The notes beneath the pieces were generated by a model. The model ran no database searches and was not told where the DNA came from. It saw nothing but the letters and a program-made list of their open reading frames with translations. Of a stretch of 64,000 bases of DNA, positions 1 through 9,126 are shown in pieces; within the stretch, counting starts at the first letter, position 1, and each line of letters starts with the position of its first letter. This stretch comes from Spirochaetia bacterium. Lineage in GTDB: Bacteria > Spirochaetota > Leptospiria > Turneriellales > JAOUOS01. Both the position numbers and the translations under genes were made by a program. The stretch spans positions 1-64,000 of the forward strand of contig JAOUOT010000014.1 of the NCBI GenBank assembly GCA_029880265.1, in the 5' to 3' direction.

Positions 1-1987
1 CAAGCGATTCGGGATACGATACAGAGTACCCGTATTCAAAACCTAAAACGGCGTACTCTGAAAGAGGAGAATTAATAATTTCGATTTGGGCCTGTTCAGA
101 AGAAATATGGTTTAACGGATTATATCTTAAACCCGTATTTATGTCATTTATAACCGCCTGCCTGTGCGAAAAAGTTCCCCTTTGCGCGTCTTGGCCCGAC
201 ATTCTTATTCTTATTTTATCTTTTAAAAGAGAAGCAAACGCAAGAGCTTCTGAAAATCCCCAGTCGATATTTTCTTTGCCTTTGCCCATGTTTCTGCGGT
301 TTTCAAGAAGTTTTATAATCTTAGTATGCGGGGTAAAATCTTTGGGATAAGTCGTGATTTTATCTGATAATAATTCTATTTCTTGTTTTGAAAGCTTTGT
401 TTCGGGCTCTTTTTTATCGGGTTTAATCGAAAAAGACGCCCATCTTTCGCCCATGGTATCTACTTTCATACGGATATTTTCTCTGTGGGCCGATTCAAAG
501 GTCGATTGAAGAGAATTTTCGACGCCTTTTTTAATGAATTGTATATCGTCAGCCGATATGTCTTTATCGCTTAGAAGCTTTTTTTCGTAAATCTCAACCG
601 CGGTAGGATGTTTTTTTATATGGCCGTAAAGAACAGGCTGGGTAAAAGAAGGCTCGTCAATTTCGTTGTGCCCGAAACGGCGGTAGCCTATTAAGTCGAT
701 GATAACGTCTTTATGAAATTTATTTCTATAAAGCATGGCCAGTCTTGCCGCTCTGTAAACCGCTTCAGGATCGTCTGCGTTGACGTGAATAATGGGAATT
801 TGAAAGCCTTTGGCCAAATCGGTAGCGTATAGCGTAGAGCGCGATTCTTCAGGGTTTGCGGTAAAGCCAATCTGGTTATTTAATACGATATGAAGCGTGC
901 CGCCGGTAGAGTACCCCGATAAATTCATTAGGTTCAGGGTTTCTGCGACCACGCCTTGCCCGACAAAAGCGGCGTCGCCGTGAATTAAGATACCCATATA
1001 TTTTTGGCCCGTCTTATCGCCCGCCCAGTCTTGTCTTGCCCTTACCTGACCCGTAATAACCGGGTTTGAGGCTTCAAGATGGCTGGGGTTAAAACCGAGA
1101 GAAATCTTAACTTCTTTTTTCGCTTCGGTCATTACCGAGCCCGAATATCCGAGGTGGTATTTAACGTCGGTATAATCGATTGTTTCGGGGTTGAAATTTT
1201 CTTCAAACTCGGCAAATAAAAGCGAGGGATGTTTTCTCATTATATTAACAAGCACGTTGAGTCGGCCCCGGTGGGCCATGCCTATTGTAACGCCTTCCAT
1301 TTGAATAAAACCGGCGGTTTCGACGATAACGTCTAAAAGGGGAATTAACGACTCTGCGCCTTCAAGAGAAAAACGCTTTTTGCCAGTGTATTTTTTGGCT
1401 AGAAATCTTTCAAGATATTCGGCCTGGTATAATTTTTCAAAAATGCGCAATTTTACCCATGTGCTTAGATGCTGTAAATTGGCAGGCGATTCAATTCTGG
1501 CAGAAAGCCAGTTTCTTTCGTTTTCGTCTACAAGATAAAAATGCTCGTATCCCGTAGATAAACAATAGGCCCTTTCAAACCACGATATTATTTGATTTAG
1601 CGTATTTTTAGAGGCTCCCGATATGAATGAATCAAAAGAAATTTTATAATCTTCGCCGTCGAAGTTTTGTATAAGCCTGTCTATGGCCTCTCTGTTTAAC
1701 GGCGTCAAGTTTAAGGGGTCTAAAGAAGCCGCTAGATGTCCCGTTTTTCTGTAAGCGTCAAGCAATGCCAAAAGCGCCATGTTTCGTATGGTTTCGCCTT
1801 TGGGCAAGGCGGCGCCTGAGGTTAATGAAAGAGTATCTTGCGGTTTTTCGTCTTGTTTTGATCCGTTGTTTAAGTTTGAAAAAAGAGAGCGCCAGTTTGC
1901 GTCTAATATTCCGTCATTTTCGCTGAAGCTTTGATATAATTCTTCTAAAAAAGCCCGGTTATCGCCCGTTAAAACGCTGTAATCCAC
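1..1987 (-). CDS. sucA: 2-oxoglutarate dehydrogenase E1 component (partial, 3' end outside window)
   Basis: Thiamine-diphosphate-dependent E1 of the 2-oxoglutarate dehydrogenase complex, which decarboxylates 2-oxoglutarate and passes the succinyl group to E2 in the TCA cycle. I translated the minus strand by hand: 662 codons are open to the window edge. The N-terminus has the E1 tail with FLEELYQSF and NWRSLF. Further on are GMAHRGRLNVL (about residue 235), IHGDAAFVGQGVVAET (about 335) and NNQIGFTANPEESRST (about 370), all hallmarks of the OdhA/SucA/Kgd family. The family is usually about 900 residues, so roughly a quarter is missing at the C-terminus. The start is GTG, because an in-frame TAG lies directly before it; no good Shine-Dalgarno (SD) is visible. 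E2 (sucB) would be expected beyond the left edge. Confidence 0.93.
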   Translation of the reverse strand, partial: MDYSVLTGDNRAFLEELYQSFSENDGILDANWRSLFSNLNNGSKQDEKPQDTLSLTSGAALPKGETIRNMALLALLDAYRKTGHLAASLDPLNLTPLNREAIDRLIQNFDGEDYKISFDSFISGASKNTLNQIISWFERAYCLSTGYEHFYLVDENERNWLSARIESPANLQHLSTWVKLRIFEKLYQAEYLERFLAKKYTGKKRFSLEGAESLIPLLDVIVETAGFIQMEGVTIGMAHRGRLNVLVNIMRKHPSLLFAEFEENFNPETIDYTDVKYHLGYSGSVMTEAKKEVKISLGFNPSHLEASNPVITGQVRARQDWAGDKTGQKYMGILIHGDAAFVGQGVVAETLNLMNLSGYSTGGTLHIVLNNQIGFTANPEESRSTLYATDLAKGFQIPIIHVNADDPEAVYRAARLAMLYRNKFHKDVIIDLIGYRRFGHNEIDEPSFTQPVLYGHIKKHPTAVEIYEKKLLSDKDISADDIQFIKKGVENSLQSTFESAHRENIRMKVDTMGERWASFSIKPDKKEPETKLSKQEIELLSDKITTYPKDFTPHTKIIKLLENRRNMGKGKENIDWGFSEALAFASLLKDKIRIRMSGQDAQRGTFSHRQAVINDINTGLRYNPLNHISSEQAQIEIINSPLSEYAVLGFEYGYSVSYPESL

Positions 1988-2059
1988 CTACACAATTTAC
2001 TTATTTAGTTTAGAGACGACAAAAAAAGAGGTCTAATTATATAGTAAGATTATATAAAT

Positions 2060-2088
2060 AAAAAACGCGCCCAATAAGCGCGTTTTTT
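2060..2088 (-). terminator. Rho-independent terminator
   Basis: CGCGC (2066-2070) pairs with GCGCG (2078-2082) across a 7-nt loop. The stem is flanked by six A and six T, so it can work on both strands. It lies 24 bases after the minus-strand exported-protein gene and ahead of sucA, so it most likely ends that gene's transcript. Confidence 0.8.
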
Positions 2089-2112
2089 ATAAAACAGCTT
2101 TGTTTGATTAAA

Positions 2113-3078
2113 CTATTTTTTATTTTGAGTCGGCGCCGGTTTTCTATTCGTTGAAGCCGTTGTTTTTTTATTCTCTTTTTTGCCGTAACTTGAAAAATCT
2201 TTACCTTCTAGTTTAACGTCTACCTCGACTTGATGTATGCGGCTATAATTATCGTTTGCGTCTACTTTGTACTGATCTGGTATTCTTGTGTCAAAAACAG
2301 GCTCTAGCTTTTTTTCAAGCAAATAAGGGTTTTCGCGGTACTGTGTTTGAACCGAATAAATATCGTTTCTGTTTTTTAATTGATAAATATTGATTACCTT
2401 TGTTTTGCCTTCGCGGCATAATTTTATAGCGACCATGTATTTTTCAATTCTTTCTTTACGGTGTCTGGGGGTTATTTTTTGACCCTCTTCAAGGTGTTTT
2501 TCTATATCAATGGCCCCTTGACGAATTTTCTTTGCGTCGCGTAAGTCTTTGTAGCCATAATCGAGGCTGTTATAGATGCTTCTTCTATCGTAGGTAAAAT
2601 GATAATCTAAATGATTATACTGTCTTGGCTGGGTTTTTACTTCTCTGTCTTTTTTTGTTCTTTGGGCAAAATCTGATCGGGCGTTGAATTTAACGTTAAC
2701 GTCTACTACGTCATTTAATACTTCAGAAAGCATTCTTTCGGTTCTTTCAATATATTGAGCGCTTAAAACTTCAAGCGATTTTTCAAGCTCTTCTTCAATT
2801 TGAAGGTATTGTTTATATGATTCAACATAGTTTTCTTCATAATATAAAGATAAAGCCTTTGTGTACATCGCTTTAAACTCTTCATATTTATCTTTTTGTT
2901 CCTGAGAGCCAAAGTTGGCAATAGGTACCTCTAAAAAGAAAAAGGCTTCCATAATTTCTTTTCGTTTATCAGTCGCTTTTTCGGCGGCAGAAATTGCCTC
3001 TATCTTAGAGCCGCCAAACGAGATTGTTGCGGCCAGCAAAATCATCCCTGATATTTTATTTAATTTGACATTTTTCAT
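2113..3078 (-). CDS. Hypothetical exported protein, coiled-coil rich
   Basis: Not recognised. The 321-aa product has a basic N-terminus and a hydrophobic stretch (about residues 10-30, KISGMILLAATISFGG) that looks like a signal peptide, so it is probably periplasmic or outer-membrane attached. The middle is charged and helical, rich in Lys, Glu, Tyr and Arg; the last 25 residues are a low-complexity Lys/Thr/Asn/Pro tail. The ATG has a good SD (GAGGTG, 4-5 nt spacing). It stands alone: divergent from the HEAT lipoprotein gene on its right and closed by the terminator on its left. Function unknown. Confidence 0.75.
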   Translation of the reverse strand: MKNVKLNKISGMILLAATISFGGSKIEAISAAEKATDKRKEIMEAFFFLEVPIANFGSQEQKDKYEEFKAMYTKALSLYYEENYVESYKQYLQIEEELEKSLEVLSAQYIERTERMLSEVLNDVVDVNVKFNARSDFAQRTKKDREVKTQPRQYNHLDYHFTYDRRSIYNSLDYGYKDLRDAKKIRQGAIDIEKHLEEGQKITPRHRKERIEKYMVAIKLCREGKTKVINIYQLKNRNDIYSVQTQYRENPYLLEKKLEPVFDTRIPDQYKVDANDNYSRIHQVEVDVKLEGKDFSSYGKKENKKTTASTNRKPAPTQNKK

Positions 3079-3220
3079 ATATCACCTCATGCGATACTTT
3101 AATTTATTTCAGGCATTTACTTGTATAAATAAAAAACTCTGAAATTTCACTCTTATTATCGGTAAATATAAGCATGTTTCTTAACTAAACATATTTTAAA
3201 TTTATACCGATTCTGAAATT

Positions 3221-4618
3221 ATGAACAAAAAAATACCCTTTATCGTACTATCAACGTTTTTTTTATTCTTTTTATTAAATTTAAATTGCGGGTCTGCGCC
3301 CGTTAAAGACGAAAAAAAAACCGTACAAGACGCTTTAGACGCCGAAACCGAAGAAAAGTCGGTCGATGCCGGCGATTATGCAGAAACGATTGAAATCTTA
3401 AAAAAAGTTATCGAAAATCCCCCGCCAGATAACCCGAATTCGCGTTTTGCAAATCTTGATAAATTAAGCGAAATTCCCGATAAGAAAGCTCTTGATTTGC
3501 TGGTACAATACGCTTCGCATAAAGATATCGCCATCAGAGATAAAGCGGTGACAAGTTTAAGAAAAAGGCAAGAAAACGCTCCGGCTGAAAAAATTGAAGA
3601 AAAACTGTTTGAAATAATAGAAAACAATAATAAAACTTACGGTAAACTTACCGCTTCAGAAATACAGGCGCTTGGTCAAATAAGCGACAGTCGAAGCGCC
3701 TTTTTACTTGAAAAAAACTTAGGAGTCTCAAAAGAAGACGACGCGCTTATCATACAATCATTGGGCAGAAGGCTCGAAAAACATGAACAGCAAAAAGATA
3801 AACCGGCTTTAGTTTCGGCCGAAGAAAAAGTTTTGCAAAGTTATTTAAAAAGCGCCGACGATAAGACTCTTGAAAAGCTTGCCTTAAGCGCTTTATATTT
3901 TTCATCGCTGAAAGGCAGGCAGAAAGTATTTGATATAGCGGCAGACGGCGAATATAAGATATCTACAAGAGAGGCGGCTATTGCGCTTTATACAGACAAT
4001 AATCCGGCGTCTCAAGAAAAAATAGCGGGCGATTACAGAAGTTTATATTTAAAATCAAAAGGAAATGTTGACCTTAAAGAAGTTCTCGTAATTGAAATGG
4101 CAAGAATCATGGGCAAAAGCCCCGAAGAGGTTCTTAACTCTTTAAGAAAAGAAATAGAAAGAAGAAATCGCGCCGAAAGACTTCGAAAAGAAGCGCTAGA
4201 GAAAAAAAGAAAATGGCTTCTTTTTATGAAGAATAAATCGCCCAAAGAAGCTCTTGGCTATTTCATGAGAGAATACGGCATTAACGCCGGTACCGTCAAA
4301 AAAATGGATAAAAATCTGCATCGTCACATCTCTGAAATGGGCGAGGTTACTACAGCGTCAAAAAAATTCATTTTTTCGGCTCTGCGCGCGCTTCGCCCCA
4401 AAGACGATTATTATGCCTTAAAAAAGACGGGCCTAAAAAGCCTCAACAATAAGGGGATCTTTTCGGCTCTTATGCGCGAGGTATTGGGTTTTCATCATTC
4501 TCAAGATTTACAGATAATAAGCCTAAAGCAAGTCTGGGGCATTAATTACTCTGAAGCCGTTCAGTTAAAGTTTTTTTTCAAAGACAAAAGAAAAACGCTG
4601 AAAGAGTTTAATTTGTAA
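3221..4618 (+). CDS. Putative lipoprotein with HEAT-like helical repeats
   Basis: 465 aa. The N-terminus is a lipoprotein signal: two Lys, a Phe/Leu-rich core and a loose spirochaetal lipobox (LNLNCGS), giving Cys at about residue 23. The next 250 residues hold paired helices with HEAT character (KALDLLVQYASHKDIAIRDK and similar units with conserved Asp/Ala/Leu spacing). The C-terminal third is very basic, with KEIERRNRAERLRKEALEKK. This suggests a membrane-anchored protein-protein scaffold; the partner is unknown. No SD is visible before the ATG. It converges on the SUMF1-fold gene with 59 bases between, where I see no clear terminator. Confidence 0.7.
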   Translation: MNKKIPFIVLSTFFLFFLLNLNCGSAPVKDEKKTVQDALDAETEEKSVDAGDYAETIEILKKVIENPPPDNPNSRFANLDKLSEIPDKKALDLLVQYASHKDIAIRDKAVTSLRKRQENAPAEKIEEKLFEIIENNNKTYGKLTASEIQALGQISDSRSAFLLEKNLGVSKEDDALIIQSLGRRLEKHEQQKDKPALVSAEEKVLQSYLKSADDKTLEKLALSALYFSSLKGRQKVFDIAADGEYKISTREAAIALYTDNNPASQEKIAGDYRSLYLKSKGNVDLKEVLVIEMARIMGKSPEEVLNSLRKEIERRNRAERLRKEALEKKRKWLLFMKNKSPKEALGYFMREYGINAGTVKKMDKNLHRHISEMGEVTTASKKFIFSALRALRPKDDYYALKKTGLKSLNNKGIFSALMREVLGFHHSQDLQIISLKQVWGINYSEAVQLKFFFKDKRKTLKEFNL

Positions 4619-4677
4619 CGTCCCGCGCCTGCACAGGGGTGAGGGTTTATCTTCTTAAATCTGTGATTCAGACAACC

Positions 4678-5667
4678 CTACTTACTCTTCGCGCAACGGA
4701 AGCCGATGTACATGTTCGAGTTAGATGGGCCACTGTCTAGAGCCAAAGCGAATACGCCAGCGCCCGAGCCACTTGACCAGCTGCTGCCTCGAAGAGCCGC
4801 CGCAGGTAGGCCGTTAACCCATGCGGTACCGTTAAAAACCCTGCTACCCAAATTCCATGTTGCATCACAACTAGTACCGCCTGAACAAAGGCTGCCATAA
4901 CCATCTGGCCATGTTGTATATGCATCATTATCGGCGCCACTATTTATATAATTTGTACCGCCCACAAACCAATCGGCTGTCCATTCTACAACATTACCTA
5001 CCATATCATAAACGCCGTCGTCTGCTCTGTCTGAAAAAGGATTAGAAATACAATTTGCGGCGGTTCCTGTTTTATGGGCTCCGGTGCCTGATGGGTGTAC
5101 CGCCGCCGATGAACCAGAAGGTACAACACCACTGTTTACATTACATGCGTCATTAATTCCACTTCCAAAATTATCAGGCGTTCCCATGGCGGCTATCTGC
5201 CATTCCTGATTTGTGGGCAGTCTTTTGCCTGCCGCCGCGCACGCTCTGGCAGCGTCAAACCATGTGATATTCACATAAGGGTCGGTGCCTGATGCCGACT
5301 GCGCGGCATAAATAGCATCAGTTGTACTGCCAGTGCCCCTGTCAATCGCGCCGTTTAATGCCGTGGCAATTACTCTTGATGTATCAGCGCTAGCTTCATA
5401 TTTATCAATACAATACGTTCCCATATCTACCATATCGTCGGGGCATGTTTCGATTGTTTCGATGGCCGTTTTTAGGCTCGTGAAGTTTTCGTTCATCTTG
5501 GCTGCGTCAAGCGTCTCGCCAGAGCTGAAAGTGTTCATCACTCCCGAAACCGTCACGGCAATAAGAGTCGTTACCGCAAGGCCAAGTGAAATTCCTATGC
5601 TTAAACTAAAACCTTTTCTTAAATATTCCATTGAAAAAATATTTTTTATTTTTGTCTTTAATCCCAT
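4678..5667 (-). CDS. SUMF1/FGE-fold protein, membrane anchored
   Basis: 329 aa. A short basic start and one membrane segment (about residues 22-42) precede an ETLDAAKMNENF motif, then a C-type-lectin-like sulfatase-modifying-factor fold: LPTNQEWQIAAMG, YDMVGNVVEWTADWF, LRGSSW and terminal GFRC. The two catalytic Cys of true formylglycine-generating enzymes are not both present (only one near the C-terminus), so a structural or ligand-binding role is more likely than sulfatase activation. The start at 5667 is chosen because GAGGAG lies 7 nt before it; a longer frame to 5766 overlaps the 57-aa lipoprotein gene. Last gene of a three-gene minus-strand cluster. Confidence 0.8.
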   Translation of the reverse strand: MGLKTKIKNIFSMEYLRKGFSLSIGISLGLAVTTLIAVTVSGVMNTFSSGETLDAAKMNENFTSLKTAIETIETCPDDMVDMGTYCIDKYEASADTSRVIATALNGAIDRGTGSTTDAIYAAQSASGTDPYVNITWFDAARACAAAGKRLPTNQEWQIAAMGTPDNFGSGINDACNVNSGVVPSGSSAAVHPSGTGAHKTGTAANCISNPFSDRADDGVYDMVGNVVEWTADWFVGGTNYINSGADNDAYTTWPDGYGSLCSGGTSCDATWNLGSRVFNGTAWVNGLPAAALRGSSWSSGSGAGVFALALDSGPSNSNMYIGFRCAKSK

Positions 5668-5689
5668 TTTTGTTCTCCTCTTTTTAGAT

Positions 5690-5863
5690 TCAGTTAAATT
5701 TACATCCGTCGTTAAACTTGCTTTCGTTAAATTTACATGTTTCGTCGATTGAAACCGGCGGTTCATAATTATCGCTTTTAGGGTCGGTAGGGTTGTCTCT
5801 TTCCATATCAGAACAGGCGAATATAATTAAACCCATCGCGATTGCTAATATTGTTTTTTTCAT
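5690..5863 (-). CDS. Small lipoprotein, 57 aa
   Basis: Short gene read by hand. Signal peptide MKKTILAIAMGLIIFAC is followed by lipidation Cys17 and then SDMERDNPTDPKSDNY, a linker type seen after the acylated Cys in many spirochaetal and related lipoproteins. Two more Cys lie in a repeated CKFN motif near the end. The SD AAAGGAG is 5-6 nt before ATG. It starts 11 bases after the upstream gene stops and ends 22 bases before the SUMF1-fold gene, so the three are probably one transcript and the products may form one envelope complex (inference). Confidence 0.8.
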   Translation of the reverse strand: MKKTILAIAMGLIIFACSDMERDNPTDPKSDNYEPPVSIDETCKFNESKFNDGCKFN

Positions 5864-5874
5864 TTTATTCTCCT

Positions 5875-6798
5875 TTAAAGTTTCTTTATAAAATCGATTT
5901 GAACTCCTGTGGCTTTAAAATTACCTTTTTCGAAAAATTGAGCGATCTTTATATCAAAGGCAGATGTATAGTTTGAAACATAGTCTTTTCCCGTAATGGC
6001 CATGTCGGCTATTATCCCGGCTGTAAAGGCGGCAAAGGCGGTGAAAAAATATCCGCGGGTTTTATACATAGAATTGGCGCTGTCATACAGCGCGTCATGA
6101 TTTTCTGTCGCGTCTGAGTATTTTTGTTTTTTTGACTTAAAATCAAAATGCGACCACAAAAGAGCGCCGGTTGTTAGGGCCCAAATTCCCGAATAAATGT
6201 ATCCTCGTTTTTGGCCGGCATATATATGGCCCCAACCGGGCAGAACAAAACTGCGCCACAGCATACCGGTATAATTTGCGCCGTCTGAGCCTATTTCTAT
6301 ATCGTTTGCGCCTTTATAGCGGGTTGTAAGCTTTGTTATCATTCGTCTGGCCGCCTCGGGAAATTCGTCTTTATTATTGATGGTTTCGTCTTCAGCGCCT
6401 TCATATTGCTGAGACACCACATCGAGAATTTTACCGTTAATTACAAATTCCTTAAAAGCGCCCTGTGCCGAGCCTACCAGCATTTTTTCGCATTCGAGTG
6501 CGTTGCCCAAATCGATAATGCACTGTTCGGTATTGCATGAGCCCGGGCCGATGCCCTGTTTTTTTTCTTGAGTTTTCATCATGGTCTCAATTTGATCGTT
6601 GCTGATGACTTCAAAAAGACCGGTTTTAATAAGCTCGGTTCTTACTCGTTCGGTTAAATATTTTGCTTCGCCTTTTGTAACGCCTTCGCCGTTTTCAAAC
6701 GGCATAACGGCTATACGCTTTTTGGCCTCTTGCGCGAAAAGCGTAGACGAAAATAATACAATTGAAACTAAATAGATGGTTTTTTTTAAGAATTTCAT
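5875..6798 (-). CDS. Exported protein: CsgG/TolB-N-like domain plus DUF5683-like membrane region
   Basis: About 307 aa. A signal peptide ending near LFAQEAKKR is followed by a domain beginning RIAVMPFENGEGV, the pattern seen in CsgG-like and TolB N-terminal-like proteins that bind at the periplasmic face. A CNTEQC motif follows. The second half starts at SFVLPGWGHIYAGQKRGY, typical of DUF5683-type proteins, with two or three membrane segments. The start at 6798 has AAGGGGG 7 nt upstream; an ATG 21 bases earlier overlaps that SD. First gene of the cluster with the small lipoprotein and the SUMF1-fold protein. Function unknown. Confidence 0.7.
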   Translation of the reverse strand: MKFLKKTIYLVSIVLFSSTLFAQEAKKRIAVMPFENGEGVTKGEAKYLTERVRTELIKTGLFEVISNDQIETMMKTQEKKQGIGPGSCNTEQCIIDLGNALECEKMLVGSAQGAFKEFVINGKILDVVSQQYEGAEDETINNKDEFPEAARRMITKLTTRYKGANDIEIGSDGANYTGMLWRSFVLPGWGHIYAGQKRGYIYSGIWALTTGALLWSHFDFKSKKQKYSDATENHDALYDSANSMYKTRGYFFTAFAAFTAGIIADMAITGKDYVSNYTSAFDIKIAQFFEKGNFKATGVQIDFIKKL

Positions 6799-6877
6799 GC
6801 GCCAACCCCCTTTATACATGAACTATCAAGACAATATCGTTTTATCTTAAAAAGCGTCAATTACTTTTCTTGAAAAC

Positions 6878-7534
6878 TCATTCTTCATAAGAAACCAACG
6901 TTTTATCAATACCAATCTGCCGAAAAATTCTATCGACGATAAAATCATAAATGTCGTTTACGCTTTTCGGATGATGATAAAAACCAGGCGAGGCGGGCAG
7001 TATGACGCCGCCCGCGAGAGTAACTTTTTTCATGTTTTCAATGTGAATTAAATTATAGGGGGTTTCTCTTACGACTAAAATCAGCTTTCGTTTTTCTTTC
7101 AGGGCAACGTCGGCGGCTCTATCTATTAAATTCGCGGCGACGCCCGAAGCTATCGAGGCAAGGGTTTTCATGCTGCACGGCAAAATAATCATCGCTTCAT
7201 AATTTGAGGTTCCGCTTGCAGGATTTGCCTTTATGTTTTTATGATCGTAAATCTTAAAACTATGATTTTGCTCTGCGGATGGTTTCTCGTTAAAAAAAGT
7301 TGAAATATTGCGACTGATTTCGTTTGCATTTATATTTTGCCAGTCAAGAGAAAATTCTTGTTTTAGAACATGAAAAAAATTTTCAGAAGCAATCCAATGC
7401 GTTTCGCCTTTGACAGATAAAAGATGATAAAAATATCTTAAAAGATATCCGCAGCCCGAACCGCCCGTCGAAGCTAATAAAAATTTTCTTTTTCTTTCTT
7501 CGCTTTTCACTTGTAGATTTATATTAACTGACAA
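6878..7534 (-). CDS. ubiX: UbiX-family flavin prenyltransferase
   Basis: Makes prenylated FMN for UbiD-type decarboxylases, here probably in quinone synthesis. Visible family features are the N-terminal flavin loop (FLLASTGGSGCGY), the PCSMKTLASIASG motif, DVALKEKRKLILVVRETP and the C-terminal PASPGFYHHP. At 218 aa it is slightly longer than the usual 190-210. The start appears to be TTG, since an in-frame stop lies just upstream and no ATG precedes the flavin loop; GTG at 7510 is an alternative. It follows the UbiA-type prenyltransferase after 27 bases, the usual UbiA-UbiX pairing. A partner UbiD-like decarboxylase is not in the window. Confidence 0.88.
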   Translation of the reverse strand: MSVNINLQVKSEERKRKFLLASTGGSGCGYLLRYFYHLLSVKGETHWIASENFFHVLKQEFSLDWQNINANEISRNISTFFNEKPSAEQNHSFKIYDHKNIKANPASGTSNYEAMIILPCSMKTLASIASGVAANLIDRAADVALKEKRKLILVVRETPYNLIHIENMKKVTLAGGVILPASPGFYHHPKSVNDIYDFIVDRIFRQIGIDKTLVSYEE

Positions 7535-7561
7535 CCGCCCAAATTACAGGCGAACCAATAT

Positions 7562-8446
7562 TTACCGGTAAATGTCAGATATTAATATATCGGCAAGCGT
7601 AAAAGCAAAAAACGATATACTGACCGCGCTGTTAAAGTTGAAAAAAGCCATGGGAATTTTTTCTTTTTTGATTTTTTTTCCCCATCCGACTATGATATGT
7701 TCAGCGGCGATTAAAATTGTTACGACTATCGCGCCTAAAAAGTAAAGATTTCCCATCGACATAAGATATCCCAGATAAAAAATGCCGGCTATTGTAATTA
7801 GGTGCGACAGAGCCGATATAATTACGGCTTTCGTTTCGCCTAATTTTGAAGGAACCGAGTGCAGTTTTAATTCTTTATCTACTTTTATATCTTGAAGCGA
7901 ATATAAAATATCGAAACCCGCAATATACATGCTAAGCGTTATAAACAAAACCCATGACTCTATGGGCAGTTTTTGGGATAAGGCGATATAAACGCCGAGT
8001 GGGGCCATGCCGATGGCGAAGCCGAGCCAGAAGTGACACAGCCACGTAAAGCGTTTGCTGTAGCTGTAGCCTCCCACTATAATAACAGCGGGAAAAGAAA
8101 GATAAAAAGCTATAGGATGCAAGAGCCATGCGCATATCCACAGGGCAACCAATGAAAAAAAAGAAAATATGAAAACCTGTTTTTTTTTAAGAGTTCCCGA
8201 CGGAATTTCTCTTTTAGCGGTTCGCGGATTTTTTGCGTCAAATTCTGCGTCGGCGAGACGGTTAACTCCCATGGCAAAACTTCTCATACCCGTAAAGGCT
8301 AAAATTATATATACTACCTTGTAAATATCAAGCGATATTTCTCCGGCTCGCCAAATCAGTAAAACGGCAATAAGAGCGAACGGCAGGGCGAAAATGGTAT
8401 GTGAGAATTTTATCATTCTGCCGAATTTTAGAGAAGCCTGTATCAT
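7562..8446 (-). CDS. mqnP: UbiA-family prenyltransferase, MqnP-like (menaquinone synthesis)
   Basis: Integral membrane enzyme that attaches a polyprenyl chain to an aromatic acid. 294 aa with about eight hydrophobic helices. The first Asp-rich site is NRLADAEFDAKNPRTAKREI, with the NPRTA motif of the UbiA/MqnP group; the second is YSLQDIKVDKELKLHS. The GMRSFAMGVNR context is closer to MqnP-type enzymes than to UbiA proper, so I favour the futalosine menaquinone route, but UbiA is possible. The start overlaps the lolD stop (TAATG), indicating translational coupling. Confidence 0.82.
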   Translation of the reverse strand: MIQASLKFGRMIKFSHTIFALPFALIAVLLIWRAGEISLDIYKVVYIILAFTGMRSFAMGVNRLADAEFDAKNPRTAKREIPSGTLKKKQVFIFSFFSLVALWICAWLLHPIAFYLSFPAVIIVGGYSYSKRFTWLCHFWLGFAIGMAPLGVYIALSQKLPIESWVLFITLSMYIAGFDILYSLQDIKVDKELKLHSVPSKLGETKAVIISALSHLITIAGIFYLGYLMSMGNLYFLGAIVVTILIAAEHIIVGWGKKIKKEKIPMAFFNFNSAVSISFFAFTLADILISDIYR

Positions 8447-9126
8447 TATACCGTAAATAAAAGCCCGTCGTATAATTTGAAGCGTTTATCGGCCTTATCG
8501 GCCAGATTCATATCATGCGTCACTACAAGAACGGTTAAGTCTCTTTCTTTTTGAAGTCGGGCAAATATGTCTACAAAGTTTTCGGAGTTTTTTGTATCAA
8601 GGTTGCCCGTAGGCTCGTCGGCTAAAACGATAGGGGGTTCGTGTACAATTGCCCTTGCTACCGCCGCCCGTTGGCTTTCGCCTCCTGAAATTTGAGAAGG
8701 GTAATGCTTTGCTCTTTCTTTAAGACCCACGTTGTCTAATACTTCAAGAGCCTTGTTTTTTGCGGTTTTTCTATCGACGCTGTTTAGTAAAAGCGGCATC
8801 ATTACATTTTCTAAAACGGTAAAATCTGACATTAGATAATGATTTTGAAAAATGAATCCGACCTTTTCTCTTCTGTAAAGATGCAGTCCGTCTTCGTTAA
8901 AATAGCTGTTTAAGGTCTTACCCTCTATGCATACCTCTCCGCTGTCGGCTTTATCAAGGGCTCCTAAAATATTCAGCAACGTACTTTTGCCGACGCCTGA
9001 CGAGCCTCTTATCGATAAGAAATCGCCTTTATTTATTATTAAATCGACGCCCTTAAGAACCTCTACCTGCACCTCGTCGCTCTTATAGGTTTTTACCAGC
9101 TTTTTCGTTTCTAAAATGACGCTCAT
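8446..9126 (-). CDS. lolD: Lipoprotein-releasing ABC transporter ATP-binding protein
   Basis: Cytoplasmic ATPase that powers release of lipoproteins from the inner membrane. 226 aa, normal for LolD/MacB-type ATPases. Walker A GSSGVGKST is at 41-49, signature SGGES at 147-151 with QRAAVARA after it, Walker B IVLADEP at 166-172 and the H-loop in VVTHD. Its start overlaps the end of the permease gene by ATGA. The many lipoproteins in this window fit a Lol system. Confidence 0.9.
   Translation of the reverse strand: MSVILETKKLVKTYKSDEVQVEVLKGVDLIINKGDFLSIRGSSGVGKSTLLNILGALDKADSGEVCIEGKTLNSYFNEDGLHLYRREKVGFIFQNHYLMSDFTVLENVMMPLLLNSVDRKTAKNKALEVLDNVGLKERAKHYPSQISGGESQRAAVARAIVHEPPIVLADEPTGNLDTKNSENFVDIFARLQKERDLTVLVVTHDMNLADKADKRFKLYDGLLFTV

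Noticed and set aside
5333-5752. 139-aa open frame opposite the SUMF1-fold and small lipoprotein genes
   Set aside because: It crosses two supported genes on the other strand and shows no recognisable protein pattern.
5668-5766. Longer N-terminus for the SUMF1-fold protein
   Set aside because: That stretch is the 3' end of the 57-aa lipoprotein gene in another frame; the shorter start has GAGGAG at correct spacing.
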